Source of the DNA: Rodentolepis nana
Lineage: Eukaryota; Platyhelminthes; Cestoda; Cyclophyllidea; Hymenolepididae
DNA length: 39,254 nt
Direction: 5' to 3'
NCBI GenBank assembly: GCA_900617975.1
Contig: UZAE01012497.1
Coordinates: forward strand, 1 to 39,254
The notes under the pieces are model-generated. The model had not been told where the DNA came from and did not search any database. It saw only the letters and a program-made list of their open reading frames with translations. This document shows, in pieces, positions 10,401 through 23,500 of the stretch. The first letter of the stretch is position 1. Each line of letters starts with the position of its first letter. The translations under genes and the position numbers were made by a program.

Positions 10401-13400
10401 ATTTCACCGCGTTTCAGCTCATGTAGTCAATGTGAGGATTAGGCATAATTTCAATTAAATGAGAAGAAACTTAAATGTTTGCAGAATTTTTTAACTGAGT
10501 ATATTTAACATTTTTTGTATTTTATTTATTCCTCGATAAGTCCCTTTGATTATTATTAATTGTTTGATAGGCTATTTAATCGATTTGTGTTTTGTTAAAT
10601 TGCTATTCTTACGTGGTTGGATTTCAAATAGTAAAAAATGTGCTTATATATTTTTAGGTCATACCAATCGGCTATCTGGCCCTATTAAATTAAACTCCAA
10701 TAACGATACCAATATCGCCAACATCATCACCACCACTGCCATGTCATGCATAAATCCGCCACTTAACAGAGAAAATATGAGATGGGGAGGGGGAGAGAGA
10801 GAATCACGAAATGGAGAAAAGATGTAGTCAAGCGCGCCAACTGGCATAGAGATAGTTAATTGAATTTGCCTTGGTTTGGCACGTGAATTCACGCCGTCGA
10901 CATTCGCACCTAAATGAGTCACATGTATAGTTAAATCATTTTCTGTTTTCTCTCACTCCTTTACACCACCATGACGCCTCATGTTTCCTCACTTAAATGT
11001 GGAATCTAGGGCCCTCTCTAGCTCACATCTGGTTTAGCAATAACGATTAAATCAGTTAGTTAGGAAGTCAAATAGGGTACTTTCTTTTATTGTTCTGATT
11101 TATCGATTATTGCTTTTTTATGCTCGTGCCTGGGAATGTAATTTTGTTAATATATTGTTAGTTAAACGGTAAAGTAATCAATATCTACGCCCTCCATTCT
11201 ACATGCACTTATTTATTTCCTTAATAATGGGATGCCAGTCTCTACGTTCTAGGCCTTCTCCCATCTCCTGGATCAATGAAAGTGTATCTGTAAGCTAAAA
11301 TCAGCTGTAAAACAATAATTTATCAGAGGAAACTGAAATTATACCTAGGGTTTTATATTGTTACATCAATGGTGACAAATCTTTTATGTTAATTTAGTTA
11401 TAAGGGGGTTCTTGATGGGGTTGATGAGCTCAGTATAATTGCACCTGATTAAAAAGTGCCTATGTACTCTCCTGAACACAATACTCGGATTTATTGGAAC
11501 CAGAGTGAGCACTTCTAATGTCAGGGTTCAATTACTCGGTTTTGAGAAGCATGCAAATTTAATCATATCTAATATTTTCATAGACGTATTGATTTTTTAT
11601 CCGGTGTCTCGAATTTCGCCATTTGAACCAATGAATTAGATGGTAGGTTCAAATCGAAACTGGTGCTATAAACTTCATGAGTTTCATTGGTTAATACTTA
11701 CTATAAAATATGAAATTCAATTGAAACCTCTTCCCAACTCTTTCCAAAATGCTACTTCCTTTTTATTACCTGAATCCCAAGCACGATGTGGAGAAGGACC
11801 TTTGAGGAAGAAATAACTCCCAATTTTATAAATTTCAATCGATTTTGGTAGTTTATGATGTCAGTTTCAATGCTTTAATCAGCCATCTTGTCATCATTGC
11901 CTTGTCTAGCATACGCTTGCGACGGCTAAATTGCCTAAGCATTCATTGATTTCAAATATTCCCAGACCTATTTCCTCCGGTTATCATGCATATTTGATCG
12001 AGTAAATGGGAATTCGGTAGCTTTTGCGTGACTAAGCATGGCTTGTGATGGGTAGTGAAATCTAATGAACTTTGATAAAGTAAACAAAATCAGGCTAAAA
12101 TTGTGCATATGGAGAGGTTGTCTGGGCGTCTGAATTAAGAAAAACTTGCCATTAAGCTCTGGACCTTATAGCATTCAAAAACTAAAAAAAGCTGGGCTGA
12201 TTCCTCGACGGGTGAATAACGCGCAACCTCAATTGAAATATAAAAGCACTTTAGTGTAATGCTTTGGATACATTTATTTTTTAATTTCGATCCTCTTCCT
12301 TTATTGTAACTTGCTCCTCAAATTCTTTTCCACAACAACAAGTAGTGAAAATTGTCCTGTCATCGTATTAACTACTACCATATTGTAATGAGCGCAATTT
12401 CTGTTCTTCCTCTCCTCGAGTAGTCACTACGAGTCATGTAACCCATTTTGATATCTCCCAGTATACGTCTTTCGATGTGATATGATTTGGGTGCAAAAAC
12501 TACTGAAAAACGAGCTTAATGTATTTACAACTGAATGGACCTCTCGTTGTTCTCTGATGTCTCTCTCTCTCTCTCACACACAACTTTGTTTTATTTTGAG
12601 GCTCATGTTTTATATGGGTAGGTGTGTGAGCGTTTGACGTCGATACTACGAAAATAATTTCTGCTCTCTAAAATTTTCCTCACATCTCATCCCCCCCCCT
12701 CTCCCCCTCCCCCCAACCCGCACCCATTTTGAGAGCTGAACCATTTTGACTTCAGCATCAGTTATTGCTCCCTTGTTAAATCCCAGGGCACTGTATTGTT
12801 GTTAACGGAGGAAAAAGCTTATTATCTATTTATTTTAAGTTTTATCCATCTCCATCAAAGATATCCGCGTTAATCCACACTCAGGCGTGTCGGTAATGTC
12901 CTAGTAAGTCACACGATTTGGACCGATTCTTCCCTAAAAGAAGAAATAGCCCTTCTATGTTATTTTATCACTCTTGGTTTTACGAATTGGTCGTTGGTGG
13001 TTATCCGATTCTCTTTACCTCTCCTCCTCCCCCCCCCCACCCTCCCTCCCTCCCTCCCTCCTGGTTTCTGATTCCGGTTAAGACCATTCTTGTGGGTTCT
13101 AAAAAAGTGCAAAAATATAAATTTGATTTACTTAGTGACTTGAGTACTTTGAGCGGAATAAAAAGGGAGTGTTGGATGGTTGGTGGTAATATCATTCTGA
13201 AATGCCCTTTTAGCAATGTAAGTCTCCAAATCTCTATGGAGATTCATTATATTGAAAGAGAACTTTCTATTTCTATTCCTCGCCATCGAGGAAAGTTGTA
13301 TGCGTTCTTAGGTAGGCTCAGAATATAATTTTCTCTTATTACTAACCGGTTTCCTTGCAATGAGCTATCTTTGCCCCCCCCCCAAGTGAGGCCCACTTCA

Positions 13401-16400
13401 TCATCACCACAGCTCAGTGTGTCCTTGCCTCTCGTTCCCCGTTTTCGACGTCTACACCAATACGGCCCGAATTTCATATTCTATTGCGGTTTTATCACCA
13501 ATTTTAGCTAATTGTAGGTTTTACAGTCGTATTGAATTTCAAAAAGAAATCAATCGGCTTTTAATTTTGACATCCATAAATAGTGCAGTTTGTTTAATAT
13601 TTTGCGTGCCAGGGAACTACAGCCACCCATTTATTCCAAAATATTAACTTCCTTTTTTAGCAAATAAAGTGCAGTAATGAGAGAACAAATTAGGCCATTA
13701 AGATGTGCTTGAGATGCAGTTGAAATGATAACCTTCATATTTATTTCCTCAAGGCTTATTTGACATATTGGAAGCAACTCTATTTGAGCACAGGTCATAA
13801 TTTAATTGGTTTCTTACAATGTCAATAAGAGAGAGGGGGGGGGTAGAATAAATGACTAAAACCCTCAAACGTTTGGTGTATTCCTCTATTTATGCAAAAT
13901 TATAGTACCATTAGGTGGATTATCAATCCTACTCATGTGTCATCTCTTTGCTAGTTTTTCTTTTGAAACAAATAGAAAATAGTTTTTCTGAGTGGAATTA
14001 CCACACCGTTTTACGCTTTCTGATTGGTAAATGGTTTATTCAAAGCAATTTAATGAATTGAAAGCAACAAAAAATAACAGCTATCGAGACAAAAGATAGG
14101 GGTTATGCGAATATGGAATAATTTCTACCCGGAAAAGTTCCGTTGTGAAAGCAACTTAATTTGTTGGGAAGCGATCTCAGACAAGGTGTTAAATGTATAG
14201 ATATGTGCGTGCGTGCGTGTGTGTATGTGTGCGTGGGTGGATGTGTGCGTGTATGCGTGTGTATACTCGATACTTAGCATCACCATACAGTGTCTGAATT
14301 ATAGAATAGAATTAGCTTTCACTTACAACGGAAAAAAACAGGGACTACCTCGAGTTATAACGACAGAATTGCCATTTTCACATCCCCCAAGCAGAACCTC
14401 GTCTCAGAATGCTATTTTTTTCAACCTCATGTTCTTTGCCTTCTTTTTTTTCTAATCTGCATATTTATGTACAAATCTCCATTTTGTTTCTATTAAATGC
14501 GACTTCCGAAATATGTGATAAAAAGTACTTTCGATCTCTCATTTTGGCAATTTCTTTGCTTGCACTTACTGCAATTTCGAGGAAAGTGAAGTTTTAAAGC
14601 AATTCATTGCCTTCCTATTAATTGATTGATATCAGGACCAAATTACGCATAAAACTTGATGATAAAAACTTACCAATGACCTAAGAATAGAATCCATCAA
14701 AATAAGTCCCTCGCACACATTTATTTATTTACTTATATCAAATGGCATTCTTTATGTAAGCCAGCATTAGTCCTTTAATTGACTTCGGGCTCCACAGAGG
14801 GGAGAAGCATCAAAGTGACAAAAAGTTGAGAGGGGAACAGGAGGGGGATTCACAGATGTAAAAGAGACAGACAGACACAAAAGTAGAGAAAAAGGGTAAG
14901 ATGGGTACTGCGAAAGTGGTTGAATATGATGTGTAGTGGGGTCATGGTAGTTTGAAGTCAAAAGTCAACTGTCGATTAATTGACTTTTTGCTGTATTAGT
15001 ATACGTTACCCAGGGTGCACTACGTGGAGGTAAGTCTACCACGCACCCATACCACACACATTAGTTAAGTGAAAAAAAAAATTTTTAAAGAGTGAAAATT
15101 TGCTAATTGTTTTGTTTTATTTGCGGATTCATGTAAATTGGTAAAAAATATTAATATTTTGTTGATAAATGAAGAAATCAGTTTAGTTGTACTCTAATAA
15201 GTGTTCAATAATCTGGCTCTAAAATCCTCTTTGGTGGTACCAATTGATTGGAACTAACAGGCTATATTTAAAACTAACCTCCGAAGGCAATACCCATGTT
15301 GGAGTTGTTGCGTAGCGTATCTAGAACCAACTGCCACTCACCATGAACGCGGTCTACGCAATAAACTCTCTTTGAAATCCTACATAATAAAGGGGAGATA
15401 TATTCCATTTGGACTATTTACTAGGACGAGAATTTGCATGCAAGGCCTAACTCCCAGAACCCACTCTATATTCAAAGAGGCTGCAACAAAAAAGTTGAGC
15501 TGAATTTTATAATTTTTTTGATCTGAGCTTTAGTTAACTGGTTTGATGCAAGCATTAAACAATTTATCACAGTTATTAGCTCATATTTTGGATTTCACCT
15601 CTTTTTTTAAAAACCATCCTTTTATTAAAAAAGATAGTAATAAATGAAGATATTTGTTTTAAAAAATTATTATCATGTTTTTTTGTTGTTGTTGTTGAAT
15701 AAAGGCAATGGAGTGGCCTCGGATTTAGATGTTAAGATGGATGGAAAGGAAGCCGCCAGTGATTCTCAAATTCCTGGGGGTTCCACAATGAATGGTACTT
15801 GTGGTGATGGCAATGACACCGTGGACGGTAGCAGCTCCACAAATTATGCTGCTGTTGCCGCTGCAGCCGCCGCCAGTGCTGCTGCCACCGAGAGAAAACT
15901 CGTCGAAGTGACCGAAAGAGCACGTGATCTCGACTCGACGATCTCCACACTGCAGAAGGAGCTTGGACGGGCGCAAGATCAGGTAAATTATATGCTTGAT
16001 ATATTTGTGTCGTGGGGTCTTGATGTATTTCCAAGATTGGAATAAGTCTAATGACTCAAGTTGAGAACGAAGTGTGATAGTGACTAAAGTTACAAGACAA
16101 CGTGGAATTTCATTTAGTCTGAATTATCTAATCGAAATTTCTCTTTGAGATCCATGTTGCCAATTTTCGCGACAGGTTGAAATGGAAAAATGAGGGGCGG
16201 GACTATTAGATTACTAGTAAATGAGATACGATTGGCTATTGTGATAAGCTTCGTTATAACTAGTGAATTGTAAAATATGTTGCTCTATATGGACTTGTGA
16301 AATGAAGGATGGATGTTGCATTTTTACATGCATGCTGTATTGGCAATCAAGTTCGTATATTATTTTCACTTTTTAACTCAAAAAGACTCCTATTCAACGG

Positions 16401-19400
16401 AACTCCTGATACTCTTGGTTATGGTAATCCACTCCAACGGTAGTGGACATTTGCAACTGCAGCTTTACTGAAAATAATTAGCTTTCATTTACCTCCAAGT
16501 CAAAGTACCACTTTTTTTCTAGTTGTGAGTGAAAAATTTAAGCATATAAATGAACTATCTGATACAATGCTGCAAAAATTGCTTTGTCAAGTTCCGTTTC
16601 CTTTCATAAATGCTTATTAAGGAGCATGTAACCATTTTGAGGTCTTGTTTTTTTTCCAAAATCCCTCCCATGGAGTTCATTCTTTTGCCATTCCGGAAGA
16701 CATACCTCTAAGTCTTACAAGAACGCTCTTTCATGAAGTCTCGGCCACTGGCAATCTAGCAAATAGTTACTCAGACTCATGGTTTCCTTTTTCCTCTGTG
16801 TTCTGACAGTTACCTCTCCTCATTATTCCCCTCCCCCGCGTCTTGGGCACAGTTTTCAAATCTTCTCTTTCAAAGCACGACAAGTGACGTCATAAAATTA
16901 TTCGCAACAGAATGTGGCGAGGTGGGGAACAGAAGAATAGTTCACAGATGTAAAAGAGACAAACAGATGCAAAAGCAGAGAAAAAGATAAGATGAGTACT
17001 GTGGAAGTGGTGGAATATGCCACGCAGTAGGGTCATGGTAGTTTTAAGTCTGAAGTCAACTGTCAGTTAATAGACTTTTTGCCGTATGAGTAAGTGATAA
17101 GTCAACTGCCGGTTAATAGACTTTTTTGCCGTATGAGTGGGTTGCCCAGGGTGCACCGCGTGGAGGTAAGTCTATCGCAATTGCCCAGTGTGCACCACGT
17201 GGAGGTAAGTCGATCGCACACCCCGCCGTCATAAACTTATTCGCACTATCTAATTTCCTTGTCAAGAGCGCTTAAAATTGTTTGTGCTTCTCCACTTTTG
17301 CCAGTGGTGGTCTTTTTAGTGCTCTTTGTACTCTTTTATAATCTCAACAGCTGTAAATGAACATCCTTCAGGTTTTATTTTTTAAAATATTTAAGTGTCT
17401 ACTTTCTTACCAGTATTCAAGTACTACAAATTGATATTCACCTGAGGTACTTAAATGAACCATCTTCCGAAGGTCAGAACACCGAAGTTATTGTAATGGA
17501 TGGGGAGTAAAATTTGCCCAATGATTTGAAAGAATTAAAAAAATAATAAAAATTATAATTACCCTAAAAGACCCATTGTAGGAACTATATAAGCACTGTC
17601 ACTTGTAGGGTGAGAAAAGTGATGGGATGTCATTTTCAACTCAGAAGAACAGCGATAGATAAATTTCGAACCGAAAAGAAGAAGTATGCTCTCTTAGTTC
17701 TACTGCCCTTGCCCTGGGTATGGAGCATACTCTACTCTGTCATCTAAGCATGGGGATGCTTGAAATTTGCCTTAACATCGAAACACTGAGGAACGTCATT
17801 ACTAATTTTTGTTAGGACAAAGACTGTATTTTCTCATAATTCTGCTAGAACCAAGAATATCTCATTTATCTGCTCTGTTTCCACTTGAATTACGAACTTA
17901 CTAATTAGAATGATCATCAAGTTTCCTTCCAAATTCGAAGTACTTACTTTATTATTTCAATGGTAATTTTATTGTGGAAAAATTGGTTTATGTAGGGGAG
18001 CAAGGTTGTTGAAGACACCTTTGTTTCTACTTGAGCATAATTGTAATTGATCAGGTTGTGAGTTTTTTTCCATCACGAAACTGCAATTTTTGATTCAACA
18101 CTTTGTGATCTTATATAAATCGATTATGCACAATCGCTTGGGTGATGGCAACACACACATACGCCTTCTCTTCCCATTTCATCTTAAATTGTCTTTTTAA
18201 ATGTGCGAAATTCAGTTAATTTATCGGTATTTGACTCCCACATGTAAATGCCCAAGGTTTTTTTACTAGCACATGAAACAAATGGGCGATCGTTTTTGTA
18301 ATCATTTTTTGTAATTTAACGCTTATCTTAGAGGGAACAGCCTATTCAGTCAGGTGGTTTGAGACTACCTACGTTGATTACTAGCACTGCTTCATATTGC
18401 GCATTGGTAAAATATAAGGACCTGCACATATTAGATCATTCTAGAAGTAATATCTCCTACTGTTAGCCGAAGTATTCTCGATGAAGGAGTCATGCTAAGT
18501 TGTGTATCGGAGTTAGCCATAGGCACTTTTAACACTTCCAGAGAATTATCGAATGCACAGTATATTGTTACTTATGATATTCTGTATTGACTTCTTTTTA
18601 ATTGAAAAATAAAACATTAATTAGCCTTCTGCCTTCACATGGAGCTTCTTTTATCTACAATTTTTCAAACCCGATAGAAAGAAGGTAGAAGTCCCACAAA
18701 AAATTGAAATCGATAACAGATATTGGAAATTAAGACTCCCGGGTTAGGTAATACTGCAAGACAGCCGAGATTACACTCTCAATCACGAGGATAGGAAATC
18801 AATACCTATTGATTCACCCCATCGGAATCTCGTTCGAAGGTACTTTCATATTCTCTCTCCTTCACACAGTATCCGGCATTAATTCGCACCTCAAGTTTTA
18901 ATCCCTAAGTGGGGGGATTAACTAAGCTACTCAAAATGAGGCTTTATTAGCATAAGTGGATCGTAGAGGGGCGTCGTCGTCACCAGCTGTTTAGCCAGCT
19001 TCGGTTTAAGCCAATGTGTGGCTTATTTTTTTCACCAAATATTTGCTAATGTAAGCGCTCTCTCTCTCGGCTCTATGCAGGCGTGTCAACACAACAATGA
19101 GGGGGTGGGGACTGCTTATTTTATTCCATTCCGTAATTGGGCGGTGGAGAAGCTATAATGGAATTGTAATTAGGTCACATAAATCAAGCTTAATGATGAG
19201 AATGCTGCGCGCTCATTATAATTTGTCAGTCAGGAAACAAATTCGCCAGGACAGCTGGTTAGGAATTGGGAATTTTTAAGTGAACTTTCTAGATTTGGCT
19301 TTGGATATATCCATTGGTGATGCCTTTGTGTCACTCAGGGAAGCCGAAAGCACAATTTGTTTGAGGAAGTTTATGAGTATATTTTTTTGCGTCTATGGAT

Positions 19401-20411
19401 TACATTGGGTTAACTGTTACAAGTAAAACTTCTTTCTGTGCAAATTCGAGCGGTCTTGTTATTTCAACAAGCGGAGGGGATTTATATAATAATTTCGAAA
19501 TCTGTGCTCTGTTAAGCAAGTGTTGAACAGATAGGTGGATTTGTCAAATCGTACAATCTCATTTTATTGAAGTCCATATTTCTGGCATTGTTTGGTGGTG
19601 TTTCTCTAAAGGAATACCGTTAACGAATCCATTTCAAATAAATACACTTTGAGAGATCAAAATATATCTACTAAATTGAAATTTGTGTGGCCTGTTTTAA
19701 ATGACGTGTTAAGTGATTTTCACTGTCGTAAAACTTTGGGATCGATGAAATTGCATGGCAACTCATCAGAAAGGAAGCAAGTCCACTGAACTAAGAGTGG
19801 AATACCTGAACACTTTGAGACCAAAGACAATGCATCAAACAGTCTAAATAAATTTGAGTTCCGAATTCGGGTTCTAAAATATTTACTCACTGAGTAGCTC
19901 AAGCTTTATGTCGATCAGTTTAGGATGCCAATGCGTTTGGCTACTTCCATAGGTTGAGACACAGGATAATCTTACATGGTAATAGGCAGTTTGCATGTTC
20001 TTAGCATTGCAGAATTGAGTTTTTTAATTGATTGTACTATTTAAAGTTTATTTCAAATATAAAGGTGACAAGAATGCAGCGAGATCTCCGGGAATCTGAG
20101 GCACAACGGGAGGACCAAGAAGCACGGATTTCGACGCTGGAACAGCGCTACCTCGCAGCCCAGCATGATGCTACCGCAGCTCACGAAAAGGCTAATCGCA
20201 TTGGCGCTGATCTTATTAGTCGGGATTCTGAACTCAAACAGGTTAATTTGCGTTCATTTTTCGTAGTTACTTTGAAATACACTGAATCTGTGCTTATGAT
20301 AAGTATTTTAAATGAGTTTACATTAATAGTTGTTTAAATATAGACAGGGTATTTTGTTTAGCTGATTTGTAGACACTTTACTCTGTTGATTATTTATAAA
20401 TATATAAAAAA

Positions 20412-20456
<45 letters not shown>

Positions 20457-20459
20457 CCG

Positions 20460-20501
<42 letters not shown>

Positions 20502-23500
20502 CGGAATAAAGAGTTTACTAAGAAATATAGATTCAGGTAGTCGGAGAGGTAACCAATCACACTGCACTTTTCACCTTGTTTATTCGAATTGGGAAATTTT
20601 AGAAACAATGTGTAGGAACTCTTTGGAATGCCTTAATATCGTTCAACCTTAAAGCCAATATTGCTTGAAAAAAAGAATAATCTTCCTTAATTTACACTCT
20701 GTCAGCAGTAAGTAAAATAATTTTAAATCAATTTGAGTCAATCGTTAAAGGGAACTGTGTAAGATGGTGAACCTATATGATGGAGGGAGTTCTGTAATCT
20801 CTCCCATATTGCATTGAAACAAATTATGCACGCATTTAGAATTAATTAATGGATGAGAACACGCGAATAGATGAGCAAGCACTGCTTGATAATGATACTC
20901 GTTTTAATTTGACACACTACCTACGTTCGTCATCAGCGTAGATGAGTGAAGTGCAACTGAACGGATCTGCATGCCCACCAAGTAGTTAGGCAGTGTTGTG
21001 TTGTGTCATTAGCGACTAATCGGCTTGTTAACAAGCTGCAAGAGTAATAATTATTGACATTTCTTCCCTGCTTACAACCGAGGTTGCTATGGCAGATTTT
21101 TATGTCTTAGGGCTGATAATTTTTACTCGTCATTCTCATGTGCTTCTCACCCATCATCGCATATCAAGAGCTCAGAATTCTGACTTAAGATCTAGTATCA
21201 ATTCCTGAAACAGGGGGTTTTGGACTATCTTTTGCCTAATCTAAAGATTTAAAACAGATTTAAAGAAAAAATTTGCCAGTCCACTTAAGCAGTGGGTAAT
21301 AGGAATTAAGTGGGTACAAAATAATTAATTTGGAAGTTGTGTCTAATATCCCCTCCCCTTTGCAATTTTTTTCTAGTCTGAAGAGCGAGGTAACCACCTA
21401 CGAGTTGAGGTAGACATGCTTCGAAACAAAAATGAAGACCTCCAAGTTCTCCTTGAGAAGTATCAAAGCCAAGAGGGTGGCCAATTGTCGTCTATAGCCT
21501 CCGGTAACGCCGACACCACGTTAGATCAAGCTGGGAGCTCTGTGGATGATAAAGAGTCCAATATTCGAGCAATGCGGGCAGAGCTCAGCCAAGCTGATGA
21601 TCGGCTACGAGAGGTGCAGGCTGCCATGGCGGAAACGCAGGCTGAACTGCAGCGAGCTAGACAACGTGAACGACTCAATGAGGAGCATAGTGCTCGACTT
21701 ACTGCAACTGTAAGATTACACTTTCTTAATGATTACTGGATTCGCATTATCCAGAGTGAACTACTGTGACTTAGATAAATTATCATGTAGTTTCTATCGA
21801 TATAATGGGAACTATTATTGAACCATTCACTCTCTTCTCAGAATTAAGATACCATTTTTCTACTAGCAGTTCTTTTTAAGTAGAATCTAGAATTGGAACT
21901 TCCTCAGTGCCTTTTATCAAAATTAGCCTCTGAGTAACGTAAAAAGCGCTCTATCAAAGTGAGTTCAGATTAAGAAAGACAAAAATTTTTTTTTCATGGT
22001 GAATGAATTCGATCTGATCATGAACGAAGGGAGTTGAAATAGGGGAAATCTAGGTTTTTGGTGTTGTCAGATCTCGTTTACGTCCTTTCAAAAGTCATGA
22101 ACTTCAAGTAAACTTTATTCGCACGTCTTCCAAATATTCGACATATCATCTAAACCAAAGGCCACTTTATCGATGCTGCTTAAAGCGTAACCGATTAAGT
22201 GAATATCTGGCAGGACTGATTGTATCTGGAGAGTGGACGAAGTGGGAGGCTCTCGATAGTTGGTCTCTTAGTTCTCCTCAGTGGATGTACAATGTATGCG
22301 TTGAAGTTGCCTTTAATAGCTTCATTCAACGTAAGCATTGGATCCTTTGGAGCAACAAATCAAATAATTAAGGTGGTGGGAATTGCCTTAATTTCACTGA
22401 TAAACGTTAGCTTTAGGTAAACCATCAATTGAATGGAAGATCGGAATTTGAATGGATAGCACTGACCCCATTCTTTTAACCAACTTTACGCAAAGAATAA
22501 TGAGGCATAATTTCTAACAAAGATTTTATTTCATAGTGAATTTTCGATCCAATTTATGGCAAATTTTCATATGTAGTAAGAGAGAGAGTGTGTGTATGAG
22601 ATTAAGACGTTCCCCTTATTTAACGAACATCGGCATAATTTCTAAATGCCATTTATTGGTTCCAGAGCTATTGTGTTTAGTGTTTAGTCTTGGGGGGGGG
22701 GGGGTTTTTTTTGCATAACCTTTTAAATTTCCATCGCAATGTTCTTTTATGTACACTTTGGGTTTTCTCCAAAAGTCATGAAACACATACAATTATAACA
22801 GAAGCCCATTCAATGTCCTGTGTGAAGGATGTTTTTTCTCCCAGCAGGCAACTTTATTCCCTTATAACTAGATGATTTATAACTCTTCTATTATGACCAC
22901 AGCGTTATTTTGTAAATTGAAATTGGACAAGACAATCTCCCCTAAGTTAGCCACTAATCTCAAATAAAATTCTTCCAAATCTCCATCAAAATGAAGGCTT
23001 TTGAATAGCCATTTATTTTAATTACCTTTTTCCTCATGGGATAGGGCTATGCTGAAGTTGCTCAAGTGGATATTAGAAAATGCAATTTAATTGAGATTCT
23101 GCATTAGGGCAACTTGACCAACTGTTCAAAGAAGATAATCTATATTTTATGTGGAGGTGGGGTGGGGGTGGACGTTCATCGTCTATCGAGTTTATGCAGC
23201 TGTTGTAGACGCTTTATTGCCGTCGCTGTGGTAACTGATATGTACTAAAAGATTACGAAAAGAAAAAAAGTGCAAACCAATTGAAAATTTGCGGGAGTGT
23301 TTTACGTCGTAATAACTTCATTGCCAGACTAATGAAGAGGATTTTTAATCAGGCAATTCGTTACAAAACACATCTTAATTTTGGTTTTGCTATCCCCATT
23401 CAACTCCCTGAAATTTAATGTGGGTCGCTAGAGGTGTCTCAACTGTTGGTAGACGCGAATGAGTCATCTTTTTGGGGAAGTTGTAATTGGACTGCGTAAT

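Larger units (their letters stand above)
6079..15704 (+). other. Intron 3 (9.6 kb): simple repeats and one SINE-like copy
   Basis: The largest intron. It holds the G run with an ambiguous base at 8733-8753, an (AAT)n tract at about 9384-9403, a CT/CA tract near 12561-12583, several C runs at 12.7-13.4 kb, a GT/GC-rich tract at 14205-14265, and SINE-like copy B at 14722-15054. Frames of 60-136 codons inside it (for example 8023-8259 and 12918-13328) have no protein-like features beyond translated simple repeats. No conserved exon was recognised. Confidence 0.7.
20242..21376 (+). other. Intron 5, carries the (AT)n palindrome
   Basis: 1135 bases. The (AT)n tract and palindrome at 20415-20508 create repetitive Tyr-Ile frames on both strands that are not genes. 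The acceptor is TTTTTTTCTAG. Confidence 0.75.

Noticed and set aside
12918..13328. 136-codon + frame with a proline-rich stretch
   Set aside because: The prolines come from C-rich simple repeats. No acceptor or donor pair in liprin phase, and no recognisable protein sequence.
15558..15585. TATCACAG, the seed of the miR-2 family, in intron 3
   Set aside because: The remainder of the mature sequence does not match and there is no pairing arm upstream.
20386..20652. Tyr-Ile repeat proteins on both strands
   Set aside because: Translations of the (AT)n tract and palindrome, not genes.
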